From Hephaestia mangrovi (GTDB taxonomy: Bacteria > Pseudomonadota > Alphaproteobacteria > Sphingomonadales > Sphingomonadaceae): a stretch of DNA of 64,000 nt. The DNA is taken from NCBI RefSeq assembly GCF_019880555.1, contig NZ_JAINVU010000002.1, forward strand, positions 372,001 through 436,000, given 5' to 3'. Position numbers and translations under genes: made by a program. Shown piece by piece: positions 9,424-18,094 of this stretch (position 1 is the first letter of the stretch; each line of letters opens with the position of its first letter). The notes beneath the pieces are model-generated. The model worked only from the letters and a program-made list of their open reading frames with translations. It had not been told where the DNA came from and ran no database searches.

Positions 9424-10317
9424 CTATCGATCGGCGGGTACCATCACCTCGATCACGCCGGCCGCGATCGAGGCGATTACCGGGGTGCGCGCGAGCACCT
9501 CGCCGTCGATCGAGATCGGCAGCGGCGGCACGGTGGTGATGCGCAGCCGGGTGCCGGTGAAATCGACGACATCGTCATGTCGCGCGTCGAGCCGCAGGAT
9601 GCTTGCCGCCCAGTTCTTGAGCAGCCGACGCTTGAAATGCCCGGTCACCGCCTGCACGACGATTTCGCCGGACGTCACGCTGGCGGCGTCGACCAGTTCG
9701 GTGCCGCCCTGGAAGCGGCCGTTGGAAATCCGCACCTCCAGTGCTCGTAGAGTCCGTTCGCCGGTGCCGTCATCGACGCTCAGCGTGAATGGTCGGAATT
9801 TCGCATATTGCAGCACCGCCCAGCCGGCATAGCCGAACCGCCCGAGATAGCGCTTCAGCCCATGCGGCACCGTCCCGGCGATCTGCGGCGAGATACCGAT
9901 CGCTGCGCAATTGGCGAAATAATCATGGTCGATCTTGCCGAGGTCGATGCGCTGTAATCGTCCGCTGCGGATCACCTCGATCGCGCCGTCGATATCGAGC
10001 GGGATGCCGAGCGACCGCACGAAGCTGTTGGCGGTGCCGAGCGGCAGCACCGCCAGCGCGGTGTTGGTGCCGACGAGATGATCGACCAGCCCGCTGATCG
10101 TCCCGTCGCCGCCGCCGAGGATCATCAGGTCCGGCTTCTTTGCGAGCGCGGCGCGCATGGTGATGTCGAGCTGCGCCGGATCGGCCACCGCATGCGCGTC
10201 GACGGGGAAGGGCAGGTCCTTCATCTGCGCGCAGGCATGATCGAACAGGTCGCGGCCCTTGCGCGATTGCGCGTTGACGATCATTGCCGCCGACCGAATT
10301 TGCGTGTCCTCTTTCAT
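9424..10317 (-). CDS. Diacylglycerol kinase family lipid kinase
   Basis: A 297-residue protein of the DAGK/YegS/BmrU superfamily. The nucleotide-binding motif LGGGDGTISGLVDHL and the following PLGTANSFVRSLGIP are diagnostic, and the C-terminal beta-sandwich ends with PISIDGEVL, the usual DGE motif. Such enzymes phosphorylate diacylglycerol, ceramide or long-chain bases at the inner membrane; in sphingolipid-making sphingomonads a sphingoid-base substrate is conceivable but unproven. The ATG at 10317 was taken instead of the GTG two codons earlier. It is divergent from hemB, with 62 bases between. Confidence 0.9.
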   Translation of the reverse strand: MKEDTQIRSAAMIVNAQSRKGRDLFDHACAQMKDLPFPVDAHAVADPAQLDITMRAALAKKPDLMILGGGDGTISGLVDHLVGTNTALAVLPLGTANSFVRSLGIPLDIDGAIEVIRSGRLQRIDLGKIDHDYFANCAAIGISPQIAGTVPHGLKRYLGRFGYAGWAVLQYAKFRPFTLSVDDGTGERTLRALEVRISNGRFQGGTELVDAASVTSGEIVVQAVTGHFKRRLLKNWAASILRLDARHDDVVDFTGTRLRITTVPPLPISIDGEVLARTPVIASIAAGVIEVMVPADR

Positions 10318-10379
10318 CACCACCGCTTAGCCCGCTCGCGGCGCTTGCACCATCGGCACTTGCGGCCCAATGAACGCGC

Positions 10380-11369
10380 ATGAGCCACTATCCCGCGCTT
10401 CGCCTCCGTCGCACTCGCGCTGCCGCCTGGAGCCGCCGCCTCCATGCCGAAACCGTCCTGACGCCCGCCGACCTGATCTGGCCGCTGTTCGTGGTCGAAG
10501 GCGAGGGCCTCGAGCAGCCGATCGCCAGCCTGCCCGGCGTCTCGCGCTGGTCGGTCGACGGCATCGTCGCGCGCGCGCGCGAGGCGCGCGATCTCGGCAT
10601 TCCGTGTGTCGCGCTGTTCCCCTATACCCAGCCCGATCGCCGCAGCGACGACGGGGCGGAAGCGCTCAACCCCGATAACCTGATGTGCCAGGCGATCGAG
10701 GCGCTGAAGGACACCGTGCCCGAGGTCGGCGTGCTCACCGACGTCGCGCTCGATCCCTATACCAGCCACGGCCATGACGGGCTGCTCGACGAGGCCGGCT
10801 ATGTCCTGAACGACGCCACCGCCGAAATGCTGGTCGGGCAGGCGCTCAACCAGGCGCGGGCCGGTGCCGATATCATCGCACCTTCGGACATGATGGACGG
10901 CCGCATCGGCATGATCCGCGAGGCGCTGGAAAGCGAGGGGTTCGTCAACGTCCAGATCATGTCCTACGCCGCCAAATACGCCAGCGGCTTCTACGGCCCG
11001 TTCCGCGACGCGGTCGGCGGCCGCGGGCTGCTCAAGGGCGACAAGATGACCTACCAGATGGACGCCGCCAACTGGCAGGAGGCGCTGCGCGAGGTCGAAC
11101 TGGATCTCGACGAGGGCGCCGACAGCGTGATGGTCAAGCCGGGCCTGCCCTATCTCGATATCGTCACCCGGGTGAAGGAGCGGTTCGAGGTGCCGGTGTT
11201 CGCCTATCAGGTATCCGGCGAATATGCGATGATCGAGGCGGCGGCAGCATCCGCCGCCGGTGATCGTGACGCGCTGGTGCTCGAAACCCTGCTGGCGTTC
11301 AAGCGCGCCGGATGCTCGGGCGTGCTGACCTATCATGCCGCGCACGCGGCGCGGCTGCTCGGCGCGTGA
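10380..11369 (+). CDS. hemB: Porphobilinogen synthase (5-aminolevulinate dehydratase)
   Basis: A 329-residue enzyme that condenses two 5-aminolevulinate molecules to porphobilinogen in tetrapyrrole synthesis. The two Schiff-base lysines are K199 (SYAAKYAS) and K253 (VMVKPGLPYLD). The metal loop reads DVALDPYTSHGHDG: alanine and aspartates stand where zinc enzymes have three cysteines, so it belongs to the zinc-independent, magnesium-type class. The stop overlaps the GTG start of the next acetyltransferase gene, so the two are translationally coupled. Confidence 0.97.
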   Translation: MSHYPALRLRRTRAAAWSRRLHAETVLTPADLIWPLFVVEGEGLEQPIASLPGVSRWSVDGIVARAREARDLGIPCVALFPYTQPDRRSDDGAEALNPDNLMCQAIEALKDTVPEVGVLTDVALDPYTSHGHDGLLDEAGYVLNDATAEMLVGQALNQARAGADIIAPSDMMDGRIGMIREALESEGFVNVQIMSYAAKYASGFYGPFRDAVGGRGLLKGDKMTYQMDAANWQEALREVELDLDEGADSVMVKPGLPYLDIVTRVKERFEVPVFAYQVSGEYAMIEAAAASAAGDRDALVLETLLAFKRAGCSGVLTYHAAHAARLLGA

Positions 11370-11893
11370 TCGAAACCGAGCGCCTGATCCTGCGCGTACC
11401 GCTGGCCGGCGATCGCGCGGCGCTGCATGCGATGTGGGCGGACCCGGTGGTGATGGCCGATCTCGGCCCGGTGATGAATAGCGAGAAGGCCGACGCGACG
11501 CTCGCCCGGCACGACAGTTATCGCCACGAAGGGCTCGGCTTCAATGTCGTCGAGCGGCGCGAGGACGGCCGGGTGATTGGCTTTTGCGGGCTCAAGCGCG
11601 GCAATCCGGGTTCGCCGATCGCCGGGCTGGTCGAGGTCGGCTGGATGTTCGCGCAGCCCTATTGGGGGCAGGGCTATGCCCGCGAGGCGGCGATGGCGAG
11701 CCTCGGTTGGGCCTGGGCGACCCTTGCCGAGCAGCGGATCGTCGCCATCACCGCGGCGCGCAATCTCAAGAGCCAGCGGCTGATGGAGCGGATCGGCATG
11801 GAACGGGTTCCGGACGGCGATTTCGATCATCCGGCGTTCGAACCCGGCGATCCGCTGCGGCGGACGGTGACCTATGCGATCGCCAGGCCATGA
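11366..11893 (+). CDS. GNAT N-acetyltransferase, RimJ/RimL type (copy 1)
   Basis: A 175-residue protein with the pattern ETERLILRVP at the start and the acetyl-CoA loop PYWGQGYAREAA, followed by NLKSQRLMERIGM, typical of RimJ/RimL-like GNAT enzymes. The GTG start at 11366 overlaps the hemB stop (GTGA); the longer frame starting inside hemB is not needed. It probably acetylates an amino group on a protein or small molecule; the substrate is unknown. The next gene is a paralogue of the same length. Confidence 0.88.
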   Translation: MIETERLILRVPLAGDRAALHAMWADPVVMADLGPVMNSEKADATLARHDSYRHEGLGFNVVERREDGRVIGFCGLKRGNPGSPIAGLVEVGWMFAQPYWGQGYAREAAMASLGWAWATLAEQRIVAITAARNLKSQRLMERIGMERVPDGDFDHPAFEPGDPLRRTVTYAIARP

Positions 11894-12417
11894 TCGACAC
11901 CGATCGCCTTGTCATTCGCCCGTGGCACGACGGCGACCGCGCGCCCTTTCATGCGATGTGCCGCGACCCTGAGGTGATGCGCTTCCTCGGCCCGCCGCAA
12001 TCGCGGGCCGATACTGATGCCGCAATCGATCGCATGCGGGCGATGCAGGCGACGCATGGTTATTGTTTCTGGGCGGTCGAGCGGCGTGACGATGCCGCGT
12101 TGATCGGCTTTTGCGGGCTGAAGCCAGGCAGTCCGCCGATCGACGGCGAGATCGAGATCGGCTGGCGCTTCGGCAGGCCATTCTGGGGCCAGGGCTATGC
12201 CCGCGAAGCCGCCGCGGCTTGCCTCGACTGGGGATGGCGGATGCTCGGCGCGGCCGAAATCGTGGCGATCACCGTTCCCGCCAACACGCGAAGCTGGGGC
12301 CTGATGGAGCGGCTCGGCATGGTGCGGGTGGCGGACGGCGATTTCGACCATCCCAACGTGCCCGACGGCAGCCCGCTCAAGCGGCACATTCTCTACCGGA
12401 TCGCGCGGCCCGGCTGA
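11890..12417 (+). CDS. GNAT N-acetyltransferase, RimJ/RimL type (copy 2)
   Basis: Another 175-residue GNAT enzyme, start DTDRLVIRPW, acetyl-CoA loop PFWGQGYAREAA and end TRSWGLMERLGM. It matches copy 1 along its length and surely arose by tandem duplication. The ATG overlaps the preceding stop (ATGA). The longer reading frame opening at 11584 runs through copy 1 in another frame and is not real. Substrate unknown; the two copies may have split their targets. Confidence 0.88.
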   Translation: MIDTDRLVIRPWHDGDRAPFHAMCRDPEVMRFLGPPQSRADTDAAIDRMRAMQATHGYCFWAVERRDDAALIGFCGLKPGSPPIDGEIEIGWRFGRPFWGQGYAREAAAACLDWGWRMLGAAEIVAITVPANTRSWGLMERLGMVRVADGDFDHPNVPDGSPLKRHILYRIARPG

Positions 12418-12421
12418 GCGA

Positions 12422-12925
12422 TCAGCTGCCGGGAATGCGCTTCTGCAAATCGGCGATCGTCGCGCTCTCGGCGGCGACCTGCGCCTCGCCTTTGTCATGG
12501 AGGCTGTCGAGCGCCGGATAGGCGGGTTCGAGCGCATTGGCGCGGGCGATGGCGAGTTCGTCCAGCGCGCTCATCGCGGCGGTCGATTCGGCACGGATGC
12601 CATCGAGCTCGGCCAATGCGGTCTGCGCGTCGAGCCAGGCGTCGCTGCCGATTCCGGAAGAGGCCGTGGCCGTGACGAGATCGCGCGTACGGGGGACAGC
12701 GGCGGTGAAAGCGGAATCGGCGGCGGAAAGCTGCTTACCGAGCGCCGCCAGCCGTTCGTCGAGACCGGCATCAGGTGTCGCCACGGGGGCCGGCGCCGGC
12801 GTGGTCGGCGCTTCCCCCATCCGCTCGATGGGGCGGGGCGCGAGCGATGGGAAATCGCTGCCTTGCTGGGCACAGCCGGCGAGCAGGGCGAGCGCGGCCA
12901 ACGGCACGAGAAGCGGGCGATCCAT
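12422..12925 (-). CDS. Putative lipoprotein of unknown function
   Basis: A 167-residue protein with a lipoprotein signal peptide: MDRPLLVPLAALALLAGC, lipobox LLAGC with Cys18. After a Pro/Ala/Thr-rich linker the mature domain is almost wholly helical and rich in Ala, Asp, Glu and Leu (LAALGKQLSAADSAF; AAESATIADLQKRIPGS), so it may form a coiled-coil bundle. Probably anchored to the outer membrane facing the periplasm. It is convergent with the second GNAT gene. Family not recognised. An upstream in-frame ATG would add 12 residues before the signal peptide and was rejected. Confidence 0.7.
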   Translation of the reverse strand: MDRPLLVPLAALALLAGCAQQGSDFPSLAPRPIERMGEAPTTPAPAPVATPDAGLDERLAALGKQLSAADSAFTAAVPRTRDLVTATASSGIGSDAWLDAQTALAELDGIRAESTAAMSALDELAIARANALEPAYPALDSLHDKGEAQVAAESATIADLQKRIPGS

Positions 12926-13007
12926 GGCCTGCGATCTATGGACCGCAAACAATCTGCGCAATGGGCTTGCGCTCCACCGAATCCGCTTCTATGTCCGCCA
13001 CTCCCAA

Positions 13008-13084
13008 GCGCCCGTAGCTCAGCTGGATAGAGCATCAGACTACGAATCTGAGGGTCGGACGTTCGAATCGTTCCGGGCGCGCCA
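13008..13084 (+). tRNA. tRNA-Arg (anticodon ACG)
   Basis: A complete cloverleaf: acceptor stem GCGCCCG/CGGGCGC, D arm AGCTCAGCTGGATAGAGC, anticodon stem TCAGA/TCTGA with loop CTACGAA, T arm with GTTCGAATC, and encoded GCCA end. The A of ACG is normally deaminated to inosine by TadA, letting it read CGU, CGC and CGA. Confidence 0.98.
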
Positions 13085-13130
13085 AAAACCCCCGCCAAGT
13101 TCAACGACTTGGCGGGGGTTTTCGTTTTTG
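13085..13130 (+). terminator. Strong intrinsic terminator after tRNA-Arg, probably bidirectional
   Basis: A long hairpin AAACCCCCGCCAAGT / ACTTGGCGGGGGTTT with a six-base loop starts at once after the tRNA CCA end and is followed by TCGTTTTT. On the other strand the stem is followed by GTTTTT, so it can also stop transcription from the convergent peptide-transporter gene. Confidence 0.9.
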
Positions 13131-13177
13131 GCGGTGGAGCATTCCGACTTTGCGAATTCGTTCAAGGCATTGCGGGA

Positions 13178-14563
13178 TTAGGGCAAGGCCACGGAATGGT
13201 CATCCGTTGTCGATAGCGCTCGCGAGATCGGTGATTTGAGGGCGAGGATCAATACGCCTCCGGCAAAGCCGATTGCCGCGTCGAGAGCCCAGAACATCGC
13301 CGGCGTCATCTCGCTGTAGAAGCTGCCGACCCAGCCCATCAGCACTGAGCCCAGAAACAGCGAGAGAAACGCACCGCCCATCAGCGTCGCGTTCATCTTG
13401 GGGGGCGCGGCCTCCGAAATCAGCGCGAGCAGCACCGGCCAGAAATAAAGGAAAGCGACGCCCATGCCGGCAAAGGATAGCAGCGGCCAATAAACCGCGA
13501 CGCGGCTGCCGGCAGGCGTGAGGATGCAGCCGAGCGTGATGACCGAGGCGGAGACGCCCGTCAGCATCGATCCCAGCCCGATCTTGCCGATATCGCCGGG
13601 CTCGCGGCCGCGCTTCGCCTGCCAGCGCCACAATGCGACGAGCGGCGGCACCGCGACGATGCTGGCGAAGGCATCGACCGAATTGAACCAGCTCGCCGGC
13701 ACCTCGCCCCATGGCGTTGCCAGCGATACGTGGCCGTTGACCCAGACGATGCCAATGTTCCAGATCATCGGATAGGCGATGTTGGGCAGCACGGTGAGCA
13801 GGATCACCAGCACGAGCATCCAGGTGCGCGTGCGTTCGGCGGGCGTCATCGGCGGGAAATGATGGCTTTTCGCCGCTACACGCCCTTCGGGAAAGTAGCG
13901 CTGGCCGGCGAGATAGATGCACAGCGCGAGGATCATCAGCGCGCCGGCCAGCCCGAACCCGTAATGCCAGCCATAAGCGGCGGCGATCGCGCCGCAGCCG
14001 ATCGGCCCCAGCACCGCGCCGATGTTGATCGCGGCGGAAAAGATCGTGTAGCCCTGCGTCCGCCAGGATTCATCCTCGGCCGGATAGAGTCGTCCGACTT
14101 GCGCGGAGATGTTGCCCTTCAGGCAACCCGACCCGCAGATCAACAATACCAACGCGACGAGAAAGCTCGCGTCGAACGCCATCGCGAGGTGCCCGGCGCT
14201 CATCAGCAACGCGCCGATCACGACCGTACGGCGCGCACCCAGCCAGCGATCGGCGATCAGCCCGCCCAATACGGGCGTGAAATAGACCAGCCCCGAATAC
14301 CAACCGAAGATCAGCGAAGCGAAGGCCTGATTGCCGATCGGCCCGCGCACCTCGAACAAATGGCGGAGCATGCCGAGGCCCAACACGTTCTCCGCATGGC
14401 CCGGCGTGAGCAATTGCTGGACCATGTAGAGCGCCAGCAGCGAGGTCATGCCGTAATAGGAGAACCGCTCCCATGCCTCGGTGAAAGCGAGATAGGCGAG
14501 GCCCCTGGGGTGGCCGAGGAAGCCGGTGTCGTTGGTCGATGCGGCGATCGCGGTGGCGGCCAA
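13178..14563 (-). CDS. POT-family oligopeptide:proton symporter
   Basis: A 461-residue inner-membrane transporter of the PTR/POT family with about 12-14 membrane segments. The family signature ExxER-F-YYG is present as TEAWERFSYYGM, and helix 2-3 shows GGLIADRWLGARRT. It imports di- and tripeptides with protons. I place the start at TTG 14563: AAGGAG lies six bases before it and overlaps the stop of the DUF885 gene, while in-frame ATGs at 14635 and 14608 lie inside that gene without a good site. So it is translationally coupled to a peptidase and is the inner-membrane import step of the island. Confidence 0.88.
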   Translation of the reverse strand: MAATAIAASTNDTGFLGHPRGLAYLAFTEAWERFSYYGMTSLLALYMVQQLLTPGHAENVLGLGMLRHLFEVRGPIGNQAFASLIFGWYSGLVYFTPVLGGLIADRWLGARRTVVIGALLMSAGHLAMAFDASFLVALVLLICGSGCLKGNISAQVGRLYPAEDESWRTQGYTIFSAAINIGAVLGPIGCGAIAAAYGWHYGFGLAGALMILALCIYLAGQRYFPEGRVAAKSHHFPPMTPAERTRTWMLVLVILLTVLPNIAYPMIWNIGIVWVNGHVSLATPWGEVPASWFNSVDAFASIVAVPPLVALWRWQAKRGREPGDIGKIGLGSMLTGVSASVITLGCILTPAGSRVAVYWPLLSFAGMGVAFLYFWPVLLALISEAAPPKMNATLMGGAFLSLFLGSVLMGWVGSFYSEMTPAMFWALDAAIGFAGGVLILALKSPISRALSTTDDHSVALP

Positions 14564-14573
14564 GCGTTTCTCC

Positions 14574-16373
14574 TTATTCCTCGTCGGGATAGGGACCGAC
14601 TCCGCCATCGGCGATGAAGCGGTCGATCCGGGCATTCAACACAGGCAGGGGCACCGATCCCATCTGCAATACGGTATCGTGGAAAGCGCGGATGTTGAAC
14701 TTCGGTCCCAACGCTTTCTCGGCCTTGGCGCGATCCTGGCGGATCGCCATCTCGCCGAGATAATAGGACAGCGCCTGTCCCGGCCAGGCGATGTAGCGAT
14801 CGACCTCGGTCTGGATCTCGTGATCGGCGAGCGCGGTGTTGTCGTGTAGATATTGCTGCGCCTGCTCGCGAGTCCAGCCCATCGTGTGGATGCCGGTATC
14901 GACCACCAGGCGCGCGGCGCGCCACATCTGGTAGCTCAGCATCCCGAAGCGCTGATAAGGCGTTTTGTAGATGCCCATCTCCTGGCCAAGATATTCGCAA
15001 TAGAGCGCCCAGCCCTCGCCATAGGCCGAAATGTAGGTATCGCGCCGGAACGCGGGCAGATCCTTGTTCTCGGCGGCAAGCGGCATCTGGAAGGCGTGAC
15101 CGGGCGCGCTTTCATGCAAGGTGAGCGCGGGCAGCGCATAAAGCGGCCGCGACGGTAGATCATAGGTATTGACGAGGTATACGCCGGGGCCGCCCCTGCC
15201 GCTGGTGTAATAGGGCGCGATATCGGCCGGCACCGGCACGATCGCAAAGCGGCGGCGCGGAAGGTGGCCGAACCATTTTGCCGCGACGCCATCGAAGTCC
15301 TTGGCGATCCAGGCGGCGTCCTCGAGCAATTCCTGCGGGGTCTTGGCGTAGAATTGCGGATCGGTGCGCAGGAAGTGCAGGAACTCGGGGAACGTCCCCT
15401 TGAACCCGGCATCCTTCATGGTCTGCAGCATTTCGGCGTGGATCGTCGCCACTTGATCGAGGCCGAGCTGGTGGATCTGCTCGGGTGTCATGTCGAGCGT
15501 GGTGAATTCCTTGATCTTCGCCTGGTAATAGGCCTTGCCGTCGGGCAGGTCATAGGCGTGGATCGAGGGTTGCGCGTGGGGGATGTAATCGTCGCGCAGG
15601 AACGTCAGCAGCGTCTTGTGCGCGGGGATCACCGATTGCTCGATCGCCTTGGCGCCATCGGCGCGCAGAGCGGCCTGGGTTGCAGCCGGGATGCTGGTGG
15701 GCATCTTCTCGAACGGCTTGTAGAAAATGCTGTCTTCGGGCTTGGTGACGTCGATCACCGAAGTCACCGTGTCGTCGCGGCCCTGCAGGGTGATCTTGGG
15801 CGGGGTGAAGCCTCGCGCCAAACCGGCGCGCATATTAGCGATTTCCTGCGCGAAATAGCGCGGAAATTCATTGAGCTGCGAAACGTAGTTACGATAATCC
15901 TGCTCGGTAGTGAACGTTCGCCGTGCAGTGCCGGCGAGATCACCCCAGAACGAGGTATCGGCATTGAGCGGGCGCTGATAGTCCTTGAATTTCTGCTGGT
16001 TGATCAGAACGGCGATCTGCGCCTTGTAGACATCGTAATTGACCTGATTGGCTTGCGACAGCTTGGCGCGGTCAAGCTGATCGAGCTGGCTCATCACCTG
16101 CTGCCAATAGGCCAGGCGCTTTTCCTGCGCGGCTTGCGATACATCGGGCAGATCGGCGCTGACGTGCGAACTGGGATTGTCCTCATCGTCCGCGAACTGA
16201 TGCTGGCGCCAATCCCATTCAGCTGAGTAGATCGATTTGAAGCGCGCATCTTCGGCGTTTTCGGGTTGCGCCGGTGCGCACGAACAGGCGGGGTGATCCT
16301 GGGCGACGGCCGGGGGGGCGGTGGCAGCCATGACGATGATGCCTGCTATTCCCATGATGATCGACCGTTTCAA
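14574..16373 (-). CDS. DUF885 family exported metallopeptidase-like protein
   Basis: A 599-residue protein with signal peptide (KRSIIMGIAGIIVMAA, cleavage after AVA). It has the DUF885 motif HESAPGH (H420 and H426) and, further on, YGEGWALYCEYLG with the third ligand glutamate, an arrangement like that of HExxH-related zinc carboxypeptidases. The predicted role is periplasmic cleavage of peptides. I choose the TTG at 16373, which has GGGAGG nine bases upstream and gives a classical signal peptide; a GTG at 16400 and ATG at 16355 are alternatives. It is followed without a gap by the peptide symporter, and a palindromic operator-like site lies 35 bases upstream. Confidence 0.85.
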   Translation of the reverse strand: MKRSIIMGIAGIIVMAATAPPAVAQDHPACSCAPAQPENAEDARFKSIYSAEWDWRQHQFADDEDNPSSHVSADLPDVSQAAQEKRLAYWQQVMSQLDQLDRAKLSQANQVNYDVYKAQIAVLINQQKFKDYQRPLNADTSFWGDLAGTARRTFTTEQDYRNYVSQLNEFPRYFAQEIANMRAGLARGFTPPKITLQGRDDTVTSVIDVTKPEDSIFYKPFEKMPTSIPAATQAALRADGAKAIEQSVIPAHKTLLTFLRDDYIPHAQPSIHAYDLPDGKAYYQAKIKEFTTLDMTPEQIHQLGLDQVATIHAEMLQTMKDAGFKGTFPEFLHFLRTDPQFYAKTPQELLEDAAWIAKDFDGVAAKWFGHLPRRRFAIVPVPADIAPYYTSGRGGPGVYLVNTYDLPSRPLYALPALTLHESAPGHAFQMPLAAENKDLPAFRRDTYISAYGEGWALYCEYLGQEMGIYKTPYQRFGMLSYQMWRAARLVVDTGIHTMGWTREQAQQYLHDNTALADHEIQTEVDRYIAWPGQALSYYLGEMAIRQDRAKAEKALGPKFNIRAFHDTVLQMGSVPLPVLNARIDRFIADGGVGPYPDEE

Positions 16374-16408
16374 GATTCGTGTCCTCCCATCCGAAATCAC
16401 TCTTGTCG

Positions 16409-16419
16409 TATACCGTATA
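16409..16419. promoter_or_regulatory. Operator-like palindrome A, upstream of the DUF885-POT unit
   Basis: TATACCGTATA, two five-base arms around one central base, 35 bases before the DUF885 start. The same 11-mer (either strand) recurs upstream of the GH127 gene and the S9 peptidase. A further half site CCGTATC follows at 16421. I infer a binding site for the GntR regulator encoded in this island. Confidence 0.65.
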
Positions 16420-16468
16420 ACCGTATCACATCAACCGCGTACCGCGCCGCGCCAGTGGACGTCGCTGC

Positions 16469-18076
16469 TTAATAAGCGCCGACCTTCACGCGGACGAGGC
16501 GGCTTTCCTTGTGGAAATTGATTCCGTAATCGACCTCGTCGCCATTGAGCCAGCGCTGCGGTTGCCAGGTGTCACCGACATATTTGCCTTCCTCGACACG
16601 CAGCAACTGGCCGTGCCGACCGTCCCTGGCGGCGCGGGCGAACTCGACGCGCACGTCGGTGCCGGTGACGAGGAAGTGTTGCTGATCGAGCCGGATCACC
16701 AGCGCGCGGCCGTCCACGTCGGGCGAGTTGGAAATGATCGCCGGCGATTCGCCCCATGGCGGCGGGCCGAATGACAGCGTCACTCGCCAGTCGCCGAAAT
16801 CGAGCGTCTGGCGCGGCTCGCCCAATGCCTCGACCGCCGCCTTTAGCTGCCCATCAGCCATTGCCTGGGCGAGCAAGCTATCGATCGAGCCGAGCAGCGC
16901 GTAGTTGCGCGCGTGCGCATCAATGGCCTTGGCCTGCGCGTCGGAGGGCGGGTTGTCGATGCCGAAGATCGAGAAGCCGATGCCGTCATTCGCCAGGATG
17001 TAATAGAGGAAGGGTGCGGTCTTCGGATCGAAGCCGGTCTCCGAAATCCAGGAGGGATTGTCGGGGCGGTGATATTGCGCGAGCACCTTGCGGAACTCGG
17101 TCGCGTCGGTGGTGTAGAGATCGGTGCCGATCAAGTCGATCGACGGGCTGACCGCGCGCCAGACGTCGAACACATTGTAGGTCGCGCCGCCGCTCGGATA
17201 GTCCATGCCCGGATAGCGCTTGTCCTTGTAGCGCAGCCAGCAGTTCACATACATCGGCAACGGATAGACCTGCTTGCCGGCCGCGGCGACGGCGTTGATG
17301 TAGCGGGCATTGGCCCAGGCGTTGAACATTTCTTCGGCATCGGCGCCGAATAGCTGGCTCCAGGTACCGGCCCTGCCGCCGACGCGCTGCTGGATGGCGG
17401 CGGGAACGGGGCCATTGAACGCCGCATTGGCCGCCGGGCTGTGATCGCGCACCGCGCCGATCGTGCCGGGCTCGTTCTCGACTTGAACCATGATGACGGT
17501 ATGGCGGGCGCCATCAACCTTCCTGAGGTGCGCCATGAGCGCGCCGAAGGCGTGGCTGTCCGCTTGAAGCGTGGCCGGGGCGAAGGTGGAAAGATCGCCG
17601 AGCGGCTGGCCGTGCTCATCGAGCTGGCGCGGATAGGTTTTGGCGTCGGCCTTTATCCATTCGGGCGCATATTGCATCTGCCCGTTTTTCCACGTGCCGA
17701 ACCACAGCAGGATCAGGCGCTTGCCGCTCATGCGCGCCTTGGCGATCAGCGCATCGATATTGGTGGTATCGAAATGGCCGGGGGAAGGCTCGAACTGTTC
17801 CCAATAGACCGGCGCCTCGACGGTATTGGCATGGAGCGCTTCGACCGACTGCCACGATCGGTCGAGCATTTGCGGCCAGGCGCTCGAATTGTGCAACTGT
17901 GCCGCCAGAATGAAGAACGGCTTGTCGTCGACCATCAGGGTGAAATGCCCGTTATGGGTGACGAGGCGCGGGATCGTGCCGCCATTAGCCGGCCGAGCGG
18001 CGCTGTGGACCGCGGCCGATAAAGGGTTGGGGATGGTCATGGCGACGGCCATCCCCAGCGCCGCGGCATATGTCAT
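16469..18076 (-). CDS. GH35/GH42-like beta-galactosidase family protein with DUF5597 C-terminal domain
   Basis: A 535-residue exported glycoside hydrolase: signal peptide, then a (beta/alpha)8 barrel opening with DDKPFFILAAQLHNSS, as in clan GH-A beta-galactosidases. The acid/base candidate is E202 in VQVENEPG, the nucleophile candidate E346 in ISETGFD. The C-terminal 130 residues match the beta-sandwich domain called DUF5597. Family knowledge suggests release of terminal galactose or a related sugar. It sits 81 bases after the TonB-receptor gene, with a terminator-like hairpin between them, and before the DUF885 gene. In this island the natural substrate may be a galactosylated glycoprotein side chain (inference). 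Confidence 0.87.
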   Translation of the reverse strand: MTYAAALGMAVAMTIPNPLSAAVHSAARPANGGTIPRLVTHNGHFTLMVDDKPFFILAAQLHNSSAWPQMLDRSWQSVEALHANTVEAPVYWEQFEPSPGHFDTTNIDALIAKARMSGKRLILLWFGTWKNGQMQYAPEWIKADAKTYPRQLDEHGQPLGDLSTFAPATLQADSHAFGALMAHLRKVDGARHTVIMVQVENEPGTIGAVRDHSPAANAAFNGPVPAAIQQRVGGRAGTWSQLFGADAEEMFNAWANARYINAVAAAGKQVYPLPMYVNCWLRYKDKRYPGMDYPSGGATYNVFDVWRAVSPSIDLIGTDLYTTDATEFRKVLAQYHRPDNPSWISETGFDPKTAPFLYYILANDGIGFSIFGIDNPPSDAQAKAIDAHARNYALLGSIDSLLAQAMADGQLKAAVEALGEPRQTLDFGDWRVTLSFGPPPWGESPAIISNSPDVDGRALVIRLDQQHFLVTGTDVRVEFARAARDGRHGQLLRVEEGKYVGDTWQPQRWLNGDEVDYGINFHKESRLVRVKVGAY

Positions 18077-18094
18077 TCGCTTGCGTCTCCCTGG

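Noticed and set aside
11584..12417. A 277-codon fused acetyltransferase
   Set aside because: Its first 102 codons read through copy 1 in the wrong frame; the real start is the ATG at 11890.
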